Source: Pimelobacter simplex | Lineage (GTDB): Bacteria; Actinomycetota; Actinomycetes; Propionibacteriales; Nocardioidaceae | Assembly (NCBI RefSeq): GCF_024662235.1 | Contig: NZ_CP096276.1 | Location: forward strand, 3,968,001-4,032,000 | Direction: 5' to 3' | Length of the DNA stretch: 64,000 bases | Part shown: piece after piece, positions 23,116 to 31,884 of the stretch | How positions within the stretch are numbered: the stretch's first letter is position 1 | Layout of the letters: every line of letters begins with the position of its first letter | The notes under the pieces: model-generated | Database searches by the model: none | Told to the model about the DNA's origin: nothing | What the model saw: the letters and a program-made list of their open reading frames with translations, nothing else | Position numbers and translations under genes: made by a program

Positions 23116-24552
23116 ATGATGGGCCTCAATCTCGGCGACGTGCTCGGACCCTGGGCGTCCGGCGCCGGGCCCCGCTACGTCCAGCTCGCCGCGGCCGTGC
23201 GCGCCGCGATCGAGCGCTACGACCTGGCCCCGGGCACCCGGCTCCCTCCCGAGCGCCAGATCGCGGACGCGCTGGGGGTCAGCCGGACCACGGTCGTGGC
23301 CGCGCTCGACGCGCTCAAGCAGGACGGCTGGCTGGAGGCCCGGCAGGGCGCCGGCACCTGGGTCGCGACCCGCAGCGACACGCTCGGCGTCTCCCCCGAC
23401 GGCGCGGTCTACTCCTCCTACCCCGTCCAGCGGCTGCTCCGCTCGACGCGCGAGCCGGCTCCGGCCCTGATCGACATGGCCAGCGCCGCCTTCACCGAGC
23501 CGCTCGGCGTCGCCGACACCCTCGGCTCGCTCTCGCTCGGCGCCGGGTCCGTCGGCATGGGCTACCTGCCGTACGGGCACCCCGAGCTGCGGGCCGCGAT
23601 CGCCGGCCACCTGAGCGCGTCCGGGCTGCCGACGGTCCCGAGCCAGATCCTCATCACCACCGGCGTGGCCCAGGCGATCACCCTGCTGGCCCAGCTCTTC
23701 CTGCCGAACCGCGAGCCGGTGGTGGTCGAGAACCCCACGTGGACCGGGACCCTCGACGCCCTCACCGCCCACGGCTCCAAGATCCGCTCGCTGCCCGTCG
23801 ACGCCCACGGGGCCCGGGTCGACCTGGTCCCCGACGCGATCGCGAAGTCGCAGGCGGACCTGGTGCTGGTCACGCCCGACTTCCACAACCCCACCGGCGC
23901 CCAGCTCACCCTGGCCCGCCGCAAGCGGCTGGCCGAGCTCGCCCACGACCTCCAGGTACCGGTGGTCGAGAACATCGCGCTGGCCGGCCTCCAGCTCGGC
24001 GACACCCCGGTGCTCCCGCCGATCGCGTCGTTCTCGCCGGACCGCTGGATCCTCACCGTCGGCTCGTTCTCCAAGGTCGTCTGGCCCGGGCTCCGCATCG
24101 GCTGGGTCCGCTCCTCCGAGCCCACCATCGACCGGCTGGCCCGGCTCAAGGCGGTCGCCGACAACGGCACGCCGGTGCTCAGCCAGCTGGTGGTGCTCGG
24201 CCTGCTCGACCGCTTCGACGAGCTGGCCGCCGCCCGCCGCGCCCACGCGGAGACCGGCCTCGCCGCGCTCACCAGCGCGCTGGCCGAGCGGCTGCCGAGC
24301 TGGCGCCCCACGCTGCCGGTCGGCGGGCTGTCGATGTGGACCCAGCTCCCTCGCGGGAGCGCCCACGAGTTCGCCCGGATCGCGGTCCACCACGGTGTCG
24401 ACGTCTCCCCCGGCCCGATCTTCTGCGCCGACGAGAGCCACCACGACCACCTGCGGCTGCCCTTCGTCGCCCCACCCGCGGTCCTCACCGAGGCGGTCGA
24501 CCGCCTCGCCGCGGCCTGGGGTGCCTACGAGCGCGAGCGGGAGGCGCTGTGA
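23116..24552 (+). CDS. MocR-type regulator (GntR HTH fused to aminotransferase fold)
   Basis: 478 residues. Residues 15-80 are a GntR winged helix (YVQLAAAVRAAIERYDLAPGTRLPPERQIADALGVSRTTVVAALDALKQDGWLEAR). From about 110 to the end it is a fold-type I aminotransferase with the PLP lysine in TVGSFSKVVWPGLRIGW and the PDFHNPTGAQ loop. MocR proteins sense PLP or an amino compound bound as an external aldimine and do not usually transaminate. The gene is divergent from the importer operon and overlaps the next enzyme by GTGA, so it probably senses the amino compound that the operon handles. Confidence 0.88.
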   Translation: MMGLNLGDVLGPWASGAGPRYVQLAAAVRAAIERYDLAPGTRLPPERQIADALGVSRTTVVAALDALKQDGWLEARQGAGTWVATRSDTLGVSPDGAVYSSYPVQRLLRSTREPAPALIDMASAAFTEPLGVADTLGSLSLGAGSVGMGYLPYGHPELRAAIAGHLSASGLPTVPSQILITTGVAQAITLLAQLFLPNREPVVVENPTWTGTLDALTAHGSKIRSLPVDAHGARVDLVPDAIAKSQADLVLVTPDFHNPTGAQLTLARRKRLAELAHDLQVPVVENIALAGLQLGDTPVLPPIASFSPDRWILTVGSFSKVVWPGLRIGWVRSSEPTIDRLARLKAVADNGTPVLSQLVVLGLLDRFDELAAARRAHAETGLAALTSALAERLPSWRPTLPVGGLSMWTQLPRGSAHEFARIAVHHGVDVSPGPIFCADESHHDHLRLPFVAPPAVLTEAVDRLAAAWGAYEREREAL

Positions 24553-25772
24553 TCGACCTCGACGCCATCCGTGCCGCCCAGCGGCTGATCGCGCCCGTCG
24601 CCGTACGGACGCCGGTCGAGGAGTCGCGCTGGCTCTCCGGCATCCTCGGCGGCCCGGTGCTGCTCAAGGCCGAGAACCTCCAGCGCGGCGGCTCGTTCAA
24701 GATCCGCGGTGCCTACGTCCGGATGGCCCGGCTGAGCGCGGACGAGCGCCGGGCCGGCGTCGTCGCCGCCAGCGCCGGCAACCATGCCCAGGGCGTCGCG
24801 CTCGCCGCCCAGCTGCTCGGCATGCCGGCCGTGGTCTACATGCCGCGGGGCGCCTCGATCCCCAAGGAGCAGGCCACCCGCGGCTACGGCGCCGAGGTGC
24901 GGATCGCGGGCGCCACCATCGACGAGGCCCTCACCCACGCCGAGGCCTACGCCGCCGAGACCGGCGCCACGCTGGTCCACCCCTTCGACCACCCCGACAT
25001 CGTCGCCGGCCAGGGCACGCTCGGCCTCGAGCTGCTCGAGCAGTGCCCGGAGGTCGCGACCGTCGTCGTCCCGATCGGTGGCGGCGGGCTGGCGGCCGGG
25101 GTCGCGCACGCCATCCGGGCGGTGCGGCCCGACGTACGGGTGGTCGGGGTGCAGGCCGCCGCGGCGGCGGCGTACCCGGCGTCGCTGCGGTCCGGCGCGC
25201 CGGTGCCGCTCGACCGGATGGCCACGATCGCCGACGGCATCGCCGTGGCCCGCCCTGGAGCGCTGCCCTTCGCCCACGTCCAGGCCGAGGTCGAGCGGGT
25301 CGTCACCGTGAGCGAGGACCAGATCGCCCACGCCGTGCTGCAGCTCATGGAGCGGGCCAAGCTCGTCGTCGAGCCGGCGGGCGCGGTGACCGTCGCCGCC
25401 CTGCTCGCCGAGCCCGAGGCATTCACCACGCCCGCGGTCGCCGTCCTGTCCGGCGGCAACATCGACCCGCTGCTGATGATGAACGTGATCCGGCACGGCC
25501 TCGCGGCCTCGGGGCGCTACCTGTCGGCGCGGGTCCGGATCCCCGACCGCACCGGCGGTCTGGCCGGACTGCTCGCCGAGCTCGCCCGCTGCGAGGTCAA
25601 CGTGCACGAGGTCGCGCACGACCGTACGACGCGGCACGGACTCGGCGAGGTCGACGTCGCGCTCCAGCTCGAGACCCGCGGCCCCGAGCACGCCCGGTCG
25701 GTCATCGCGGCCCTGCGCGAGCACTACCTGGTGCTCGACCACGACGGCGCGGAGGAGCCGGAGGGGACCTGA
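24549..25772 (+). CDS. ilvA: threonine ammonia-lyase-like PLP enzyme with ACT domain
   Basis: 407 residues. The PLP lysine is in GGSFKIRGAYVRM. SAGNHAQGVALAAQLLG is the phosphate-site Asn loop, VVPIGGGGLAAGVAHAI the glycine-rich PLP phosphate cup, and the Ser/Cys base region VAVLSGGNIDPLL closes the site. Residues 325-400 form a single ACT domain (LSARVRIPDRTGGLAGLLAEL), the length seen in catabolic and short biosynthetic threonine dehydratases. It should dehydrate/deaminate Thr or Ser, or a related hydroxy-amino acid. Its GTG overlaps the MocR stop, which is unusual for a biosynthetic ilvA. The true substrate may be a product of the imported compound. Confidence 0.8.
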   Translation: MIDLDAIRAAQRLIAPVAVRTPVEESRWLSGILGGPVLLKAENLQRGGSFKIRGAYVRMARLSADERRAGVVAASAGNHAQGVALAAQLLGMPAVVYMPRGASIPKEQATRGYGAEVRIAGATIDEALTHAEAYAAETGATLVHPFDHPDIVAGQGTLGLELLEQCPEVATVVVPIGGGGLAAGVAHAIRAVRPDVRVVGVQAAAAAAYPASLRSGAPVPLDRMATIADGIAVARPGALPFAHVQAEVERVVTVSEDQIAHAVLQLMERAKLVVEPAGAVTVAALLAEPEAFTTPAVAVLSGGNIDPLLMMNVIRHGLAASGRYLSARVRIPDRTGGLAGLLAELARCEVNVHEVAHDRTTRHGLGEVDVALQLETRGPEHARSVIAALREHYLVLDHDGAEEPEGT

Positions 25773-25773
25773 C

Positions 25774-27801
25774 TCAGCCGAGCCGCCGCGGCCACCAGAA
25801 CCGCTCCCCCATCCGGATCGCGATCGCGGGCACCAGCACCGTCCGCACCAGGAGGGTGTCGAGCAGGACGCCGACGCAGATCACGATGCCGAGCTGGGCC
25901 AGCACGACCAGCGGGAGCACGCCGAGCACCGCGAAGACCGCGGCGAGCAGGATGCCCGCGCTGGTGATCACGCCGCCGGTCGACGCGAGCGCCCGGAGCA
26001 TGCCCTCGCGCGGGCCGTGGCGGCGGCCCTCCTCGGCGGCGCGGGTGACGAGGAAGATGTTGTAGTCGACGCCGAGCGCGACGAGGAAGAGGAAGGCCTG
26101 CAGGGGGACGCCGACGTCGAGCCGGTCGAAGCCGAAGACCTGCGAGCCGATGAGCCAACCGGCGCCGAGTGCCGCCAGGTACGTCGCGACCACCGTCGCC
26201 ACGAGCACGATCGGCGCGACCACCGAGCGCAGGAGCAGCCCGAGCGCGAGCAGCACCACGACGAGGATGAGCGGCAGGATCAGGCCGCGGTCGGCCGACG
26301 TGGCCGCCGCGATGTCGGCCTCCTCGGCGTCGGTGCCGCCGACGAGCGTGCCGGGGAAGTCGTCGAGGGCGGCGCGCAGGGAGGCGACGTCGGCCCGCGC
26401 GGCCGCCGTACCGGGGGCGTGGGCGAGGACGACGTCGAGGCGGGTCCGTCCGTCGTGCTCGCCGGCCTCGCGCACCGACTCGACCCCCTCGGTGGCCTCG
26501 GCCGCGGCGACGACCTCGTCGGCCGGGTCCGAGGTCAGGACGACGGCCGGGTCGGTGCTGCCGGCCGGGAACGACTCCGCCAGGCGGGCGGCGGCGGTGA
26601 TCGACTCGGGGGTGTCGATGAACTGGTCCGCCTCGGAGAGCCCGCTGCGGATGCCGAGCATGCCGCTCGCCAGCACCGCGAGGACGACCAGCCCGGACAG
26701 TGCCGCAGCGAGCGGACGGGCGGCGACGGCGTCGCCGATCCGGCGCCACACCGTGCGATCGTCCGACAGAGCGGCCTGCCCGACCTCGGGCCGGCGCGGC
26801 CAGAAGATCCCGCGCGGGAAGACGACCAGCGCCAGCGGGAGCACGACGAGTACGGCGACGGCCGCCACGACCACGCCGATCGCGCAGGCCAGCCCGAGCC
26901 CGCGGGTGGTGGGGAACGCCGAGAGCAGCAGGGCCAGGAGCGCGACGACGACGGTCGCGGCACTGGCCAGTACGGCCTCGCCGGTCCGCACCCAGGCGTG
27001 CGCCATCGCCTCCCCCCGGCTGGCCGTACGACGCAGCTCGTCGCGGTAGCGGGAGATCAGCAGGAGCGCGTAGTTGGTCCCCGCGCCGAACACCAGCACC
27101 GACAGGATCCCGGTCGTCGACTCGTCGAAGGCGACCCCGAGCCCCGACAGCGCGTGCGTCGCGGCGACCGCGGCGAGCCGGTCCGCGAGGCCGACGACCG
27201 TCAACGGGACCAGCCAGAGCAGGGGCGAGCGGTAGGTGATGATCAGCAGCACCGCCACCACCGACGCCGTCACCAGCAGCAGCCGGAGGTCGGCGCCGTC
27301 GAACACCCGCGCCAGGTCCCCCTGGATCGCGGCCGGACCGGTGACCGCGGCGCGCACGCCGTCCGGCAGGCCCGCGCGGACGTCGGCCCGCAGCCGGTCG
27401 ATGTCGTCGGCGAGCCGGGCCGCGTCGGTCTCGGCGACCGGCACCACGCCGACGAGCGCCGTACCGTCGGCGGAGGGCTGGGGCGGCGCCACCGCACCGC
27501 CCGCCACCCAGGTGAGCACGTCGCCGACCGCGGTGGTCTCGGCCGCGGTCAGCTGGTGGTCGGCGGAGAAGAGCACGACGGCGACCTGGTCGCGGCCCGA
27601 TGGGAAGGCGTCGACCAGGCGGGCGACCTCCGTGGCGTCGTACCCGGCGGGGAGCTGGTCGGTCGTCCCGCGCTCGACCGGCGCGGTCCCGGCGAGTCCG
27701 ATGAGCGCGCCACCCACGACGAGGTAGATCATCGGGAGGATCCAGGCCACCCCCGGACGCAGGAACGGGAGCAGGCGCCGGGACAGCGGAGATAGTTCCA
27801 T
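25774..27801 (-). CDS. MMPL/RND-type membrane transporter
   Basis: 675 residues, about twelve helices in two repeats, each with a large external loop after helix 1. The conserved Asp-Tyr pairs of MMPL proton relay helices can be seen as GAGTNYALLLISRYRDE and LGVDYNIFLVTRAAEEG. Such transporters export lipids or hydrophobic drugs. The start codon is inside a 13-bp palindrome that also fronts the divergent MarR gene, so MarR control is likely. The stop is one base from the ilvA-like stop. Confidence 0.85.
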   Translation of the reverse strand: MELSPLSRRLLPFLRPGVAWILPMIYLVVGGALIGLAGTAPVERGTTDQLPAGYDATEVARLVDAFPSGRDQVAVVLFSADHQLTAAETTAVGDVLTWVAGGAVAPPQPSADGTALVGVVPVAETDAARLADDIDRLRADVRAGLPDGVRAAVTGPAAIQGDLARVFDGADLRLLLVTASVVAVLLIITYRSPLLWLVPLTVVGLADRLAAVAATHALSGLGVAFDESTTGILSVLVFGAGTNYALLLISRYRDELRRTASRGEAMAHAWVRTGEAVLASAATVVVALLALLLSAFPTTRGLGLACAIGVVVAAVAVLVVLPLALVVFPRGIFWPRRPEVGQAALSDDRTVWRRIGDAVAARPLAAALSGLVVLAVLASGMLGIRSGLSEADQFIDTPESITAAARLAESFPAGSTDPAVVLTSDPADEVVAAAEATEGVESVREAGEHDGRTRLDVVLAHAPGTAAARADVASLRAALDDFPGTLVGGTDAEEADIAAATSADRGLILPLILVVVLLALGLLLRSVVAPIVLVATVVATYLAALGAGWLIGSQVFGFDRLDVGVPLQAFLFLVALGVDYNIFLVTRAAEEGRRHGPREGMLRALASTGGVITSAGILLAAVFAVLGVLPLVVLAQLGIVICVGVLLDTLLVRTVLVPAIAIRMGERFWWPRRLG

Positions 27802-27808
27802 GATGGAA
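27796..27808. promoter_or_regulatory. palindromic operator TTCCAT-G-ATGGAA
   Basis: A perfect 6-1-6 palindrome covers the ATG of the MMPL gene (codon at 27801-27799) and lies 10 bases before the MarR ATG. Only 17 bases separate the two start codons, so both mRNAs are probably leaderless or nearly so. A MarR dimer bound here would block both. Confidence 0.6.
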
Positions 27809-27818
27809 GGATAAGCCC

Positions 27819-28301
27819 ATGAGCGACCCCAGGGGTACGCCGGGCGCGGCGGTGCCCGTGCTGGTGCAGGAGCTTTCGTACGAGCTCAACCGCTTCTCCC
27901 ACGGCTTCGCCCACCGCCACGGCCTGCACCCCACCGACGTCGACGCGCTGGCCTACCTGCACCAGGCCCGGCTGCGCGGCCTCCCGGTGACGCCGTCCGC
28001 GCTGGCCGCCTCGATCGAGCTCAGCCCGCCGGCGACCACCGCGCTCCTGCACCGGCTGGAGGCGAGCGGGCACGTCGTACGCACGCCCGACCCGGCCGAC
28101 GGCCGCCGCCGGCTGCTCGAGCTGCACCCGTCCGCCCAGCAGCTCGCCGGGGAGTTCTTCCGCCCGCTCGCGGGCGCACTGCGCGACTCGCTCGACGGGC
28201 TCGACCCCGACGAGGTCGCGGTCGTCGAACGCTGGCTGCGGGCGGCGTCCGCGGCGACCCGCTCGCTCGCCGGGACGCGCGACGGCGAGGGCACTCCCTA
28301 G
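27819..28301 (+). CDS. MarR-family regulator of the divergent MMPL gene
   Basis: 160 residues. PVTPSALAASIELSPPATTALLHRLEASGHVVRTPDPADGRRRLLELHP is the complete helix-turn-helix and wing. N-terminal LVQELSYELNRFSHGFAHRHGLHPTDVDAL and the C-terminal helices form the dimer interface. It sits head-to-head with the transporter, the usual arrangement for a drug-responsive repressor. It overlaps the convergent HbpS-like gene by 4 bases. Confidence 0.82.
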   Translation: MSDPRGTPGAAVPVLVQELSYELNRFSHGFAHRHGLHPTDVDALAYLHQARLRGLPVTPSALAASIELSPPATTALLHRLEASGHVVRTPDPADGRRRLLELHPSAQQLAGEFFRPLAGALRDSLDGLDPDEVAVVERWLRAASAATRSLAGTRDGEGTP

Positions 28302-28702
28302 GCGCCCGCGGTCCGCGCGATCGCGGCGTCCTGGTCCGACGTACCACCGCTGACGCCGACCGCGCCGACCACCTCGCCGCCGATCCGGACCAGGTCGCCG
28401 CCCGCGATGGGCGTGAAGCCGGGGACCGTGCCGACGGTGGCCGGGAACGACGGGTCGGCGGCGGTGCGCTCCTCCCACACCCCCGTCGGTACGCCGAGGG
28501 CGGCCGCCGTGACCGCCTTGCCGTGGGCGGCGGCGGCCACCAGGGCCGGGACGCCGTCCATCCGGGCGGTGGCGACGGGCACGCCCCAGGGGTCGGCCAC
28601 GACGACGGCGACCGCGAGGTCCGCGGCGGTTGCGGCGGCGAGCGCTGCGCGCACGACCGTCTCCGCCTCGGCGAGCGTGATGACCGCGCAGGTGCGGGGC
28701 AC
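28298..28702 (-). CDS. GlcG/HbpS-like protein (DUF336)
   Basis: About 134 residues. TLAEAETVVRAALAAATAADLAVAVVVADPWGVPVATARMDG, AHGKAVTAAALGVPTGVWEE and GDLVRIGGEVVGAVGVSGGTSDQDAAIARTAG match the GlcG/HbpS fold from end to end. Family members bind heme or cobalamin-related ligands or occur in glycolate and diol catabolism; no single function is fixed. I chose the GTG at 28702, 7 bases after the pdxS stop; a GTG at 28684 is possible. It is the last gene of a ten-gene catabolic operon. Confidence 0.75.
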   Translation of the reverse strand: MPRTCAVITLAEAETVVRAALAAATAADLAVAVVVADPWGVPVATARMDGVPALVAAAAHGKAVTAAALGVPTGVWEERTAADPSFPATVGTVPGFTPIAGGDLVRIGGEVVGAVGVSGGTSDQDAAIARTAGA

Positions 28703-28709
28703 GGGCGGC

Positions 28710-29591
28710 CTACCAGCCGCGCTCGGCGAACTGGATCGAGCGGGCGGGCTCGTCGACGTTGATGCCGACCATCGCCTCACCCAGACCACGCGAGACCTTC
28801 GCGACCACATCAGGATCGTCGTGGAAGGTCGTGGCCTTCACGATCGCCTCGGCCCGCTGGGCCGGGTTGCCCGACTTGAAGATCCCCGAGCCCACGAACA
28901 CACCCTCGGCGCCGAGCTGCATCATCATCGCCGCGTCCGCCGGGGTCGCGATCCCGCCGGCGGTGAACAGCACCACCGGGAGCTTGCCGGTCCGGGCGAC
29001 CTCGACCACCAGGTCATAGGGCGCCTGGAGCTCCTTGGCCGCGACGTACAGCTCGTCCTCGGCCAGTGCGCCGAGGCGGCGGATCTCGGCGCGGATGGTG
29101 CGCATGTGGGTCACCGCGTTGGACACGTCACCGGTACCGGCCTCGCCCTTGGAGCGGATCATCGCCGCGCCCTCGGTGATCCGGCGCAGCGCCTCGCCCA
29201 GGTTGGTCGCACCGCACACGAACGGAACCGTGAAGTCCCACTTGTCGATGTGGTTGGCGTAGTCGGCCGGGGTCAGCACCTCGGACTCGTCGATGTAGTC
29301 CACACCCAACGACTGCAGGACCTGGGCCTCGGCGAAGTGCCCGATCCGGGCCTTGGCCATCACCGGGATCGAGACCGCCGCGATGATCCCGTCGATCATG
29401 TCCGGATCGCTCATCCGCGACACCCCGCCCTGGGCGCGGATGTCGGCCGGAACCCGCTCCAACGCCATCACCGCGACCGCGCCGGCGTCCTCGGCGATCT
29501 TGGCCTGCTCGGGGGTGACCACGTCCATGATCACACCCCCCTTGAGCATCTCGGCCATGCCGCGCTTGACCCGGGTCGTCCCGGTGCTCAC
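28710..29591 (-). CDS. pdxS: PdxS-type pyridoxal 5'-phosphate synthase subunit, stand-alone
   Basis: A 293-residue TIM barrel almost canonical for Pdx[41 protein letters not shown], then [11 protein letters not shown] with Lys80 (ribose 5-phosphate Schiff base) and [12 protein letters not shown] with Lys148 (second lysine). The barrel should make PLP from ribose 5-P, glyceraldehyde 3-P and ammonia. The glutaminase partner pdxT is not next to it, nor anywhere in this window. The gene lies inside a ribose-type ABC/aminotransferase/RidA/SDR operon, overlapping ridA by GTGA. It may use free ammonia, supply PLP to the operon's aminotransferase, or have a changed job. Confidence 0.88.
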   Translation of the reverse strand: MSTGTTRVKRGMAEMLKGGVIMDVVTPEQAKIAEDAGAVAVMALERVPADIRAQGGVSRMSDPDMIDGIIAAVSIPVMAKARIGHFAEAQVLQSLGVDYIDESEVLTPADYANHIDKWDFTVPFVCGATNLGEALRRITEGAAMIRSKGEAGTGDVSNAVTHMRTIRAEIRRLGALAEDELYVAAKELQAPYDLVVEVARTGKLPVVLFTAGGIATPADAAMMMQLGAEGVFVGSGIFKSGNPAQRAEAIVKATTFHDDPDVVAKVSRGLGEAMVGINVDEPARSIQFAERGW

Positions 29592-29974
29592 GCCGAGGCC
29601 TCCCCGACGTACGCCCACGCCTCGACCTCCAGCAGCATCCGCGGGTCGAGCAGTGCGGAGACGACGACCGTCGTGCTGGCCGGGGCGGAGCCGGACGTGA
29701 AGGCCTCCCCCTTCGCCCTGCTGTACGACGCGAAGTGCGCCGCGTCGGTCAGGTAGCAGACGAGCTTGGTGACCTGCGCCAGCGTCGCGCCCGCCTCGGC
29801 GAGGGCGAGCCCGATGTTCTCGAAGCACTGCCGGGCCTGCTCGTAGGGATCGTCCGTCGCGATCTGCGCCGAGGCGTCGAGCGCCACCTGGCCCGAGAGC
29901 ACCACGAAGTCGCCGCTGCGCACGGCCTGGGACATCCCGTCGAACCGCAGGTGCGGCGGGTTGAAGCCCCTCAC
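29588..29974 (-). CDS. RidA/YjgF-family protein
   Basis: 128 residues in the chorismate-mutase-like RidA fold. [50 protein letters not shown] and [24 protein letters not shown] are in canonical order. The imine-deaminating subgroup needs an Arg in the late strand. Here the equivalent stretch reads [17 protein letters not shown], so the Arg is shifted or belongs to a non-deaminase Rid subgroup. It probably handles a reactive enamine/imine made by the operon's aminotransferase or dehydrogenases. GTG start, GTGA overlap with the SDR gene. Confidence 0.8.
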   Translation of the reverse strand: MRGFNPPHLRFDGMSQAVRSGDFVVLSGQVALDASAQIATDDPYEQARQCFENIGLALAEAGATLAQVTKLVCYLTDAAHFASYSRAKGEAFTSGSAPASTTVVVSALLDPRMLLEVEAWAYVGEASA

Positions 29975-30804
29975 GGCATGCCCGCGGACGCGGCGGTGCT
30001 GATGTCGATCGTCGTCCCGCTGACGTAGCGGGCGTCGTCGGAGACCAGGTAGAGCACGGCTTTCGAGATGTCCTCGGGCGCCACCCAGGGCACGCCCATC
30101 GGGCTCATCGCGGCGTACGCCGGCTCGACCTGCTCGCGCGTCGGGGCGTCGAGGTCGGGGCAGAACAGCCCGTAGAGCGCGTCGTTGTGGACCATCCCGG
30201 TGTCGACCGTGGCCGGGCAGACCGCGTTGACGGTGATCCCCGACGAGGCCGCCTCCAGGGCGAGCGTCTTGACCAGGCCGATCACGCCCCACTTGGCGGC
30301 GACGTAGTGGGCGAGGTTGGGATTGCCCATCCGGCCGCCCATCGACGAGGTGGCGACGATCCGGCCGTGTCCCTGGCGGAGCATCGGCCGCACCGCGGCG
30401 CGCATCGTCTTGAAGACGCCGGTCAGGTCGACCCCGATCATCTCGTCCCAGGCCGCGTCGTCGAGGTCCCAGAACTTCGCGAAGCCGCACACGCCGGCGT
30501 TGGCGACCGCGATGTCGAGCGAGCCGAACCTCGCGACCGCGTCGGCGACGACCGCCTCGATCGCGTCGGTGTCGCGGACGTCGCCGCGCACCGTGTGGCA
30601 GGCGACGCCGAGCGCCTCGACCTGCGCCTTGGTCTCGGCGAGGTCCTCGGGGGTGGCGAGGGGGTACGGGATGGTCGCGAGGTCGGCGCAGAGGTCGACC
30701 GCGACCACGTTCGCGCCCTCCGCGGCGAGGGCCAGGGCGTGGGAGCGTCCCTGTCCGCGGGCGGCGCCGGTGATCAGCGCGGTCCTGCCGTCGAGCTTGC
30801 CCAT
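29971..30804 (-). CDS. mycofactocin-coupled-type SDR oxidoreductase
   Basis: A 277-residue short-chain dehydrogenase. [20 protein letters not shown] is the cofactor loop. The insert after the second strand ([21 protein letters not shown]) and DVRD are the hallmarks of the mycofactocin-associated SDR subgroup, which holds NAD tightly and passes electrons to mycofactocin. The catalytic set is intact: S153/S154, Y167 and K171 in [11 protein letters not shown]. It should oxidise an alcohol of the imported compound. No mycofactocin synthesis genes lie in this window. Confidence 0.82.
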   Translation of the reverse strand: MGKLDGRTALITGAARGQGRSHALALAAEGANVVAVDLCADLATIPYPLATPEDLAETKAQVEALGVACHTVRGDVRDTDAIEAVVADAVARFGSLDIAVANAGVCGFAKFWDLDDAAWDEMIGVDLTGVFKTMRAAVRPMLRQGHGRIVATSSMGGRMGNPNLAHYVAAKWGVIGLVKTLALEAASSGITVNAVCPATVDTGMVHNDALYGLFCPDLDAPTREQVEPAYAAMSPMGVPWVAPEDISKAVLYLVSDDARYVSGTTIDISTAASAGMP

Positions 30805-30846
30805 GTCGTTCTCCTTGTCAGGTGGTCGGTACGGCGGCGGGCGGCG

Positions 30847-31884
30847 TCAGCCGTCCGCGCGCACCGAGAGCTTGCGGAGCTTGGTGAGGACGACGGCGAG
30901 GATGAGCGCGCCGCCCTGGAAGGTGGAGATCACCCAGAACGGGATCCCCTGCAGCTGCAGGCCGTTGATGCCGATGGCGAGGATCGCCAGGCCGACCAGC
31001 AGGCCGGGGACGTTGAACCGGCCCGGCTTGATCATCGTCGAGCCGAGGAACGCCGCGGCGTACGACGGCAGCAGGTACTGCGCGCCGACGTCCGGCTGCC
31101 CGGTGCCGATGCGGGAGGTGTAGACGAGACCGGCGAGCGAGGCGCAGAAGCCGGAGACGACGAACGCCAGCACCAGGATCCGGTTGGTCGGTACGCCGGC
31201 CAGCCGGGACTGCTCGCGGCCGAAGCCGGTGGCGTAGATCATCCGGCCCAGCGGGGTCATCTCCAGCACGTAGAACACGATCAGCGCGAGCACGACGACC
31301 AGCACGATGGGGTTCGGGATGCCGAACAGCTCGCCGCGGCCGAGGTCGGTGAAGGACGTCGGGATGTCGCGCGAGACGACCTGTCCGTTGGCGACCAGCT
31401 GGGAGACCCCGAGGAAGATCGAGCCGGACCCGAGCGTGACGATGAACGGGTCGATGCTGAGGCGCACCACGAGCAGCGCGTTGACCAGTCCCGCGGACGA
31501 GCCGACCGCCAGGGTGATCAGGATGGCGAGCGGCACCGGCATCGAGCCGGCCGTCTGCTGGAAGGTCCAGGCCGAGGTGATCACCGACAGCGTGAGCACA
31601 CCGCCGATGGAGATGTCGAAGACCCCGGCGGCGAGCGGGAACAGCAGTCCCAGCGCGACCACCGCGGTGATCGTCTGGTTGTTGACGACCGCCAGCAGGT
31701 TGCTGCTGGTGAGGAAGACGCCGGGCGAGGCAATGGTGAACGCCACGATCATTGCGACGAGCAGCAGCGGCCCGGCCCAGCGGTCGAGCAGGTCGAGACC
31801 GATCCGGCCCGCCCGGTGCTCGGCGGGTCGCGCCGCCGGCACCTCCTCAGCCTGCTGCGTAGCAGAGCTCAACGATTCGCTCAC
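30847..31884 (-). CDS. ABC permease, ribose/monosaccharide type (RbsC-like)
   Basis: A 345-residue permease with eight to ten helices. LAVVNNQTITAVVALGLLFPLAAGVFDISIGGVLTLS is the RbsC signature (F/VDISIG). VYTSRIGTGQPDVGAQYLLPSYAAAFLGSTMIKPGRFNVPGLLVG covers the late coupling region. The GTG start has GGAGAT at the correct spacing and overlaps the ATPase gene by 38 bases. It works with the ATPase and binding protein encoded upstream. Confidence 0.85.
   Translation of the reverse strand: MSESLSSATQQAEEVPAARPAEHRAGRIGLDLLDRWAGPLLLVAMIVAFTIASPGVFLTSSNLLAVVNNQTITAVVALGLLFPLAAGVFDISIGGVLTLSVITSAWTFQQTAGSMPVPLAILITLAVGSSAGLVNALLVVRLSIDPFIVTLGSGSIFLGVSQLVANGQVVSRDIPTSFTDLGRGELFGIPNPIVLVVVLALIVFYVLEMTPLGRMIYATGFGREQSRLAGVPTNRILVLAFVVSGFCASLAGLVYTSRIGTGQPDVGAQYLLPSYAAAFLGSTMIKPGRFNVPGLLVGLAILAIGINGLQLQGIPFWVISTFQGGALILAVVLTKLRKLSVRADG

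Noticed and set aside
23035..24450. Long minus-strand open frames opposite MocR, and many similar ones elsewhere
   Set aside because: They are GC-rich shadow frames with Arg/Gly/Ala/Pro-biased composition, no family motif and no ribosome site; the opposite strand holds clear genes.
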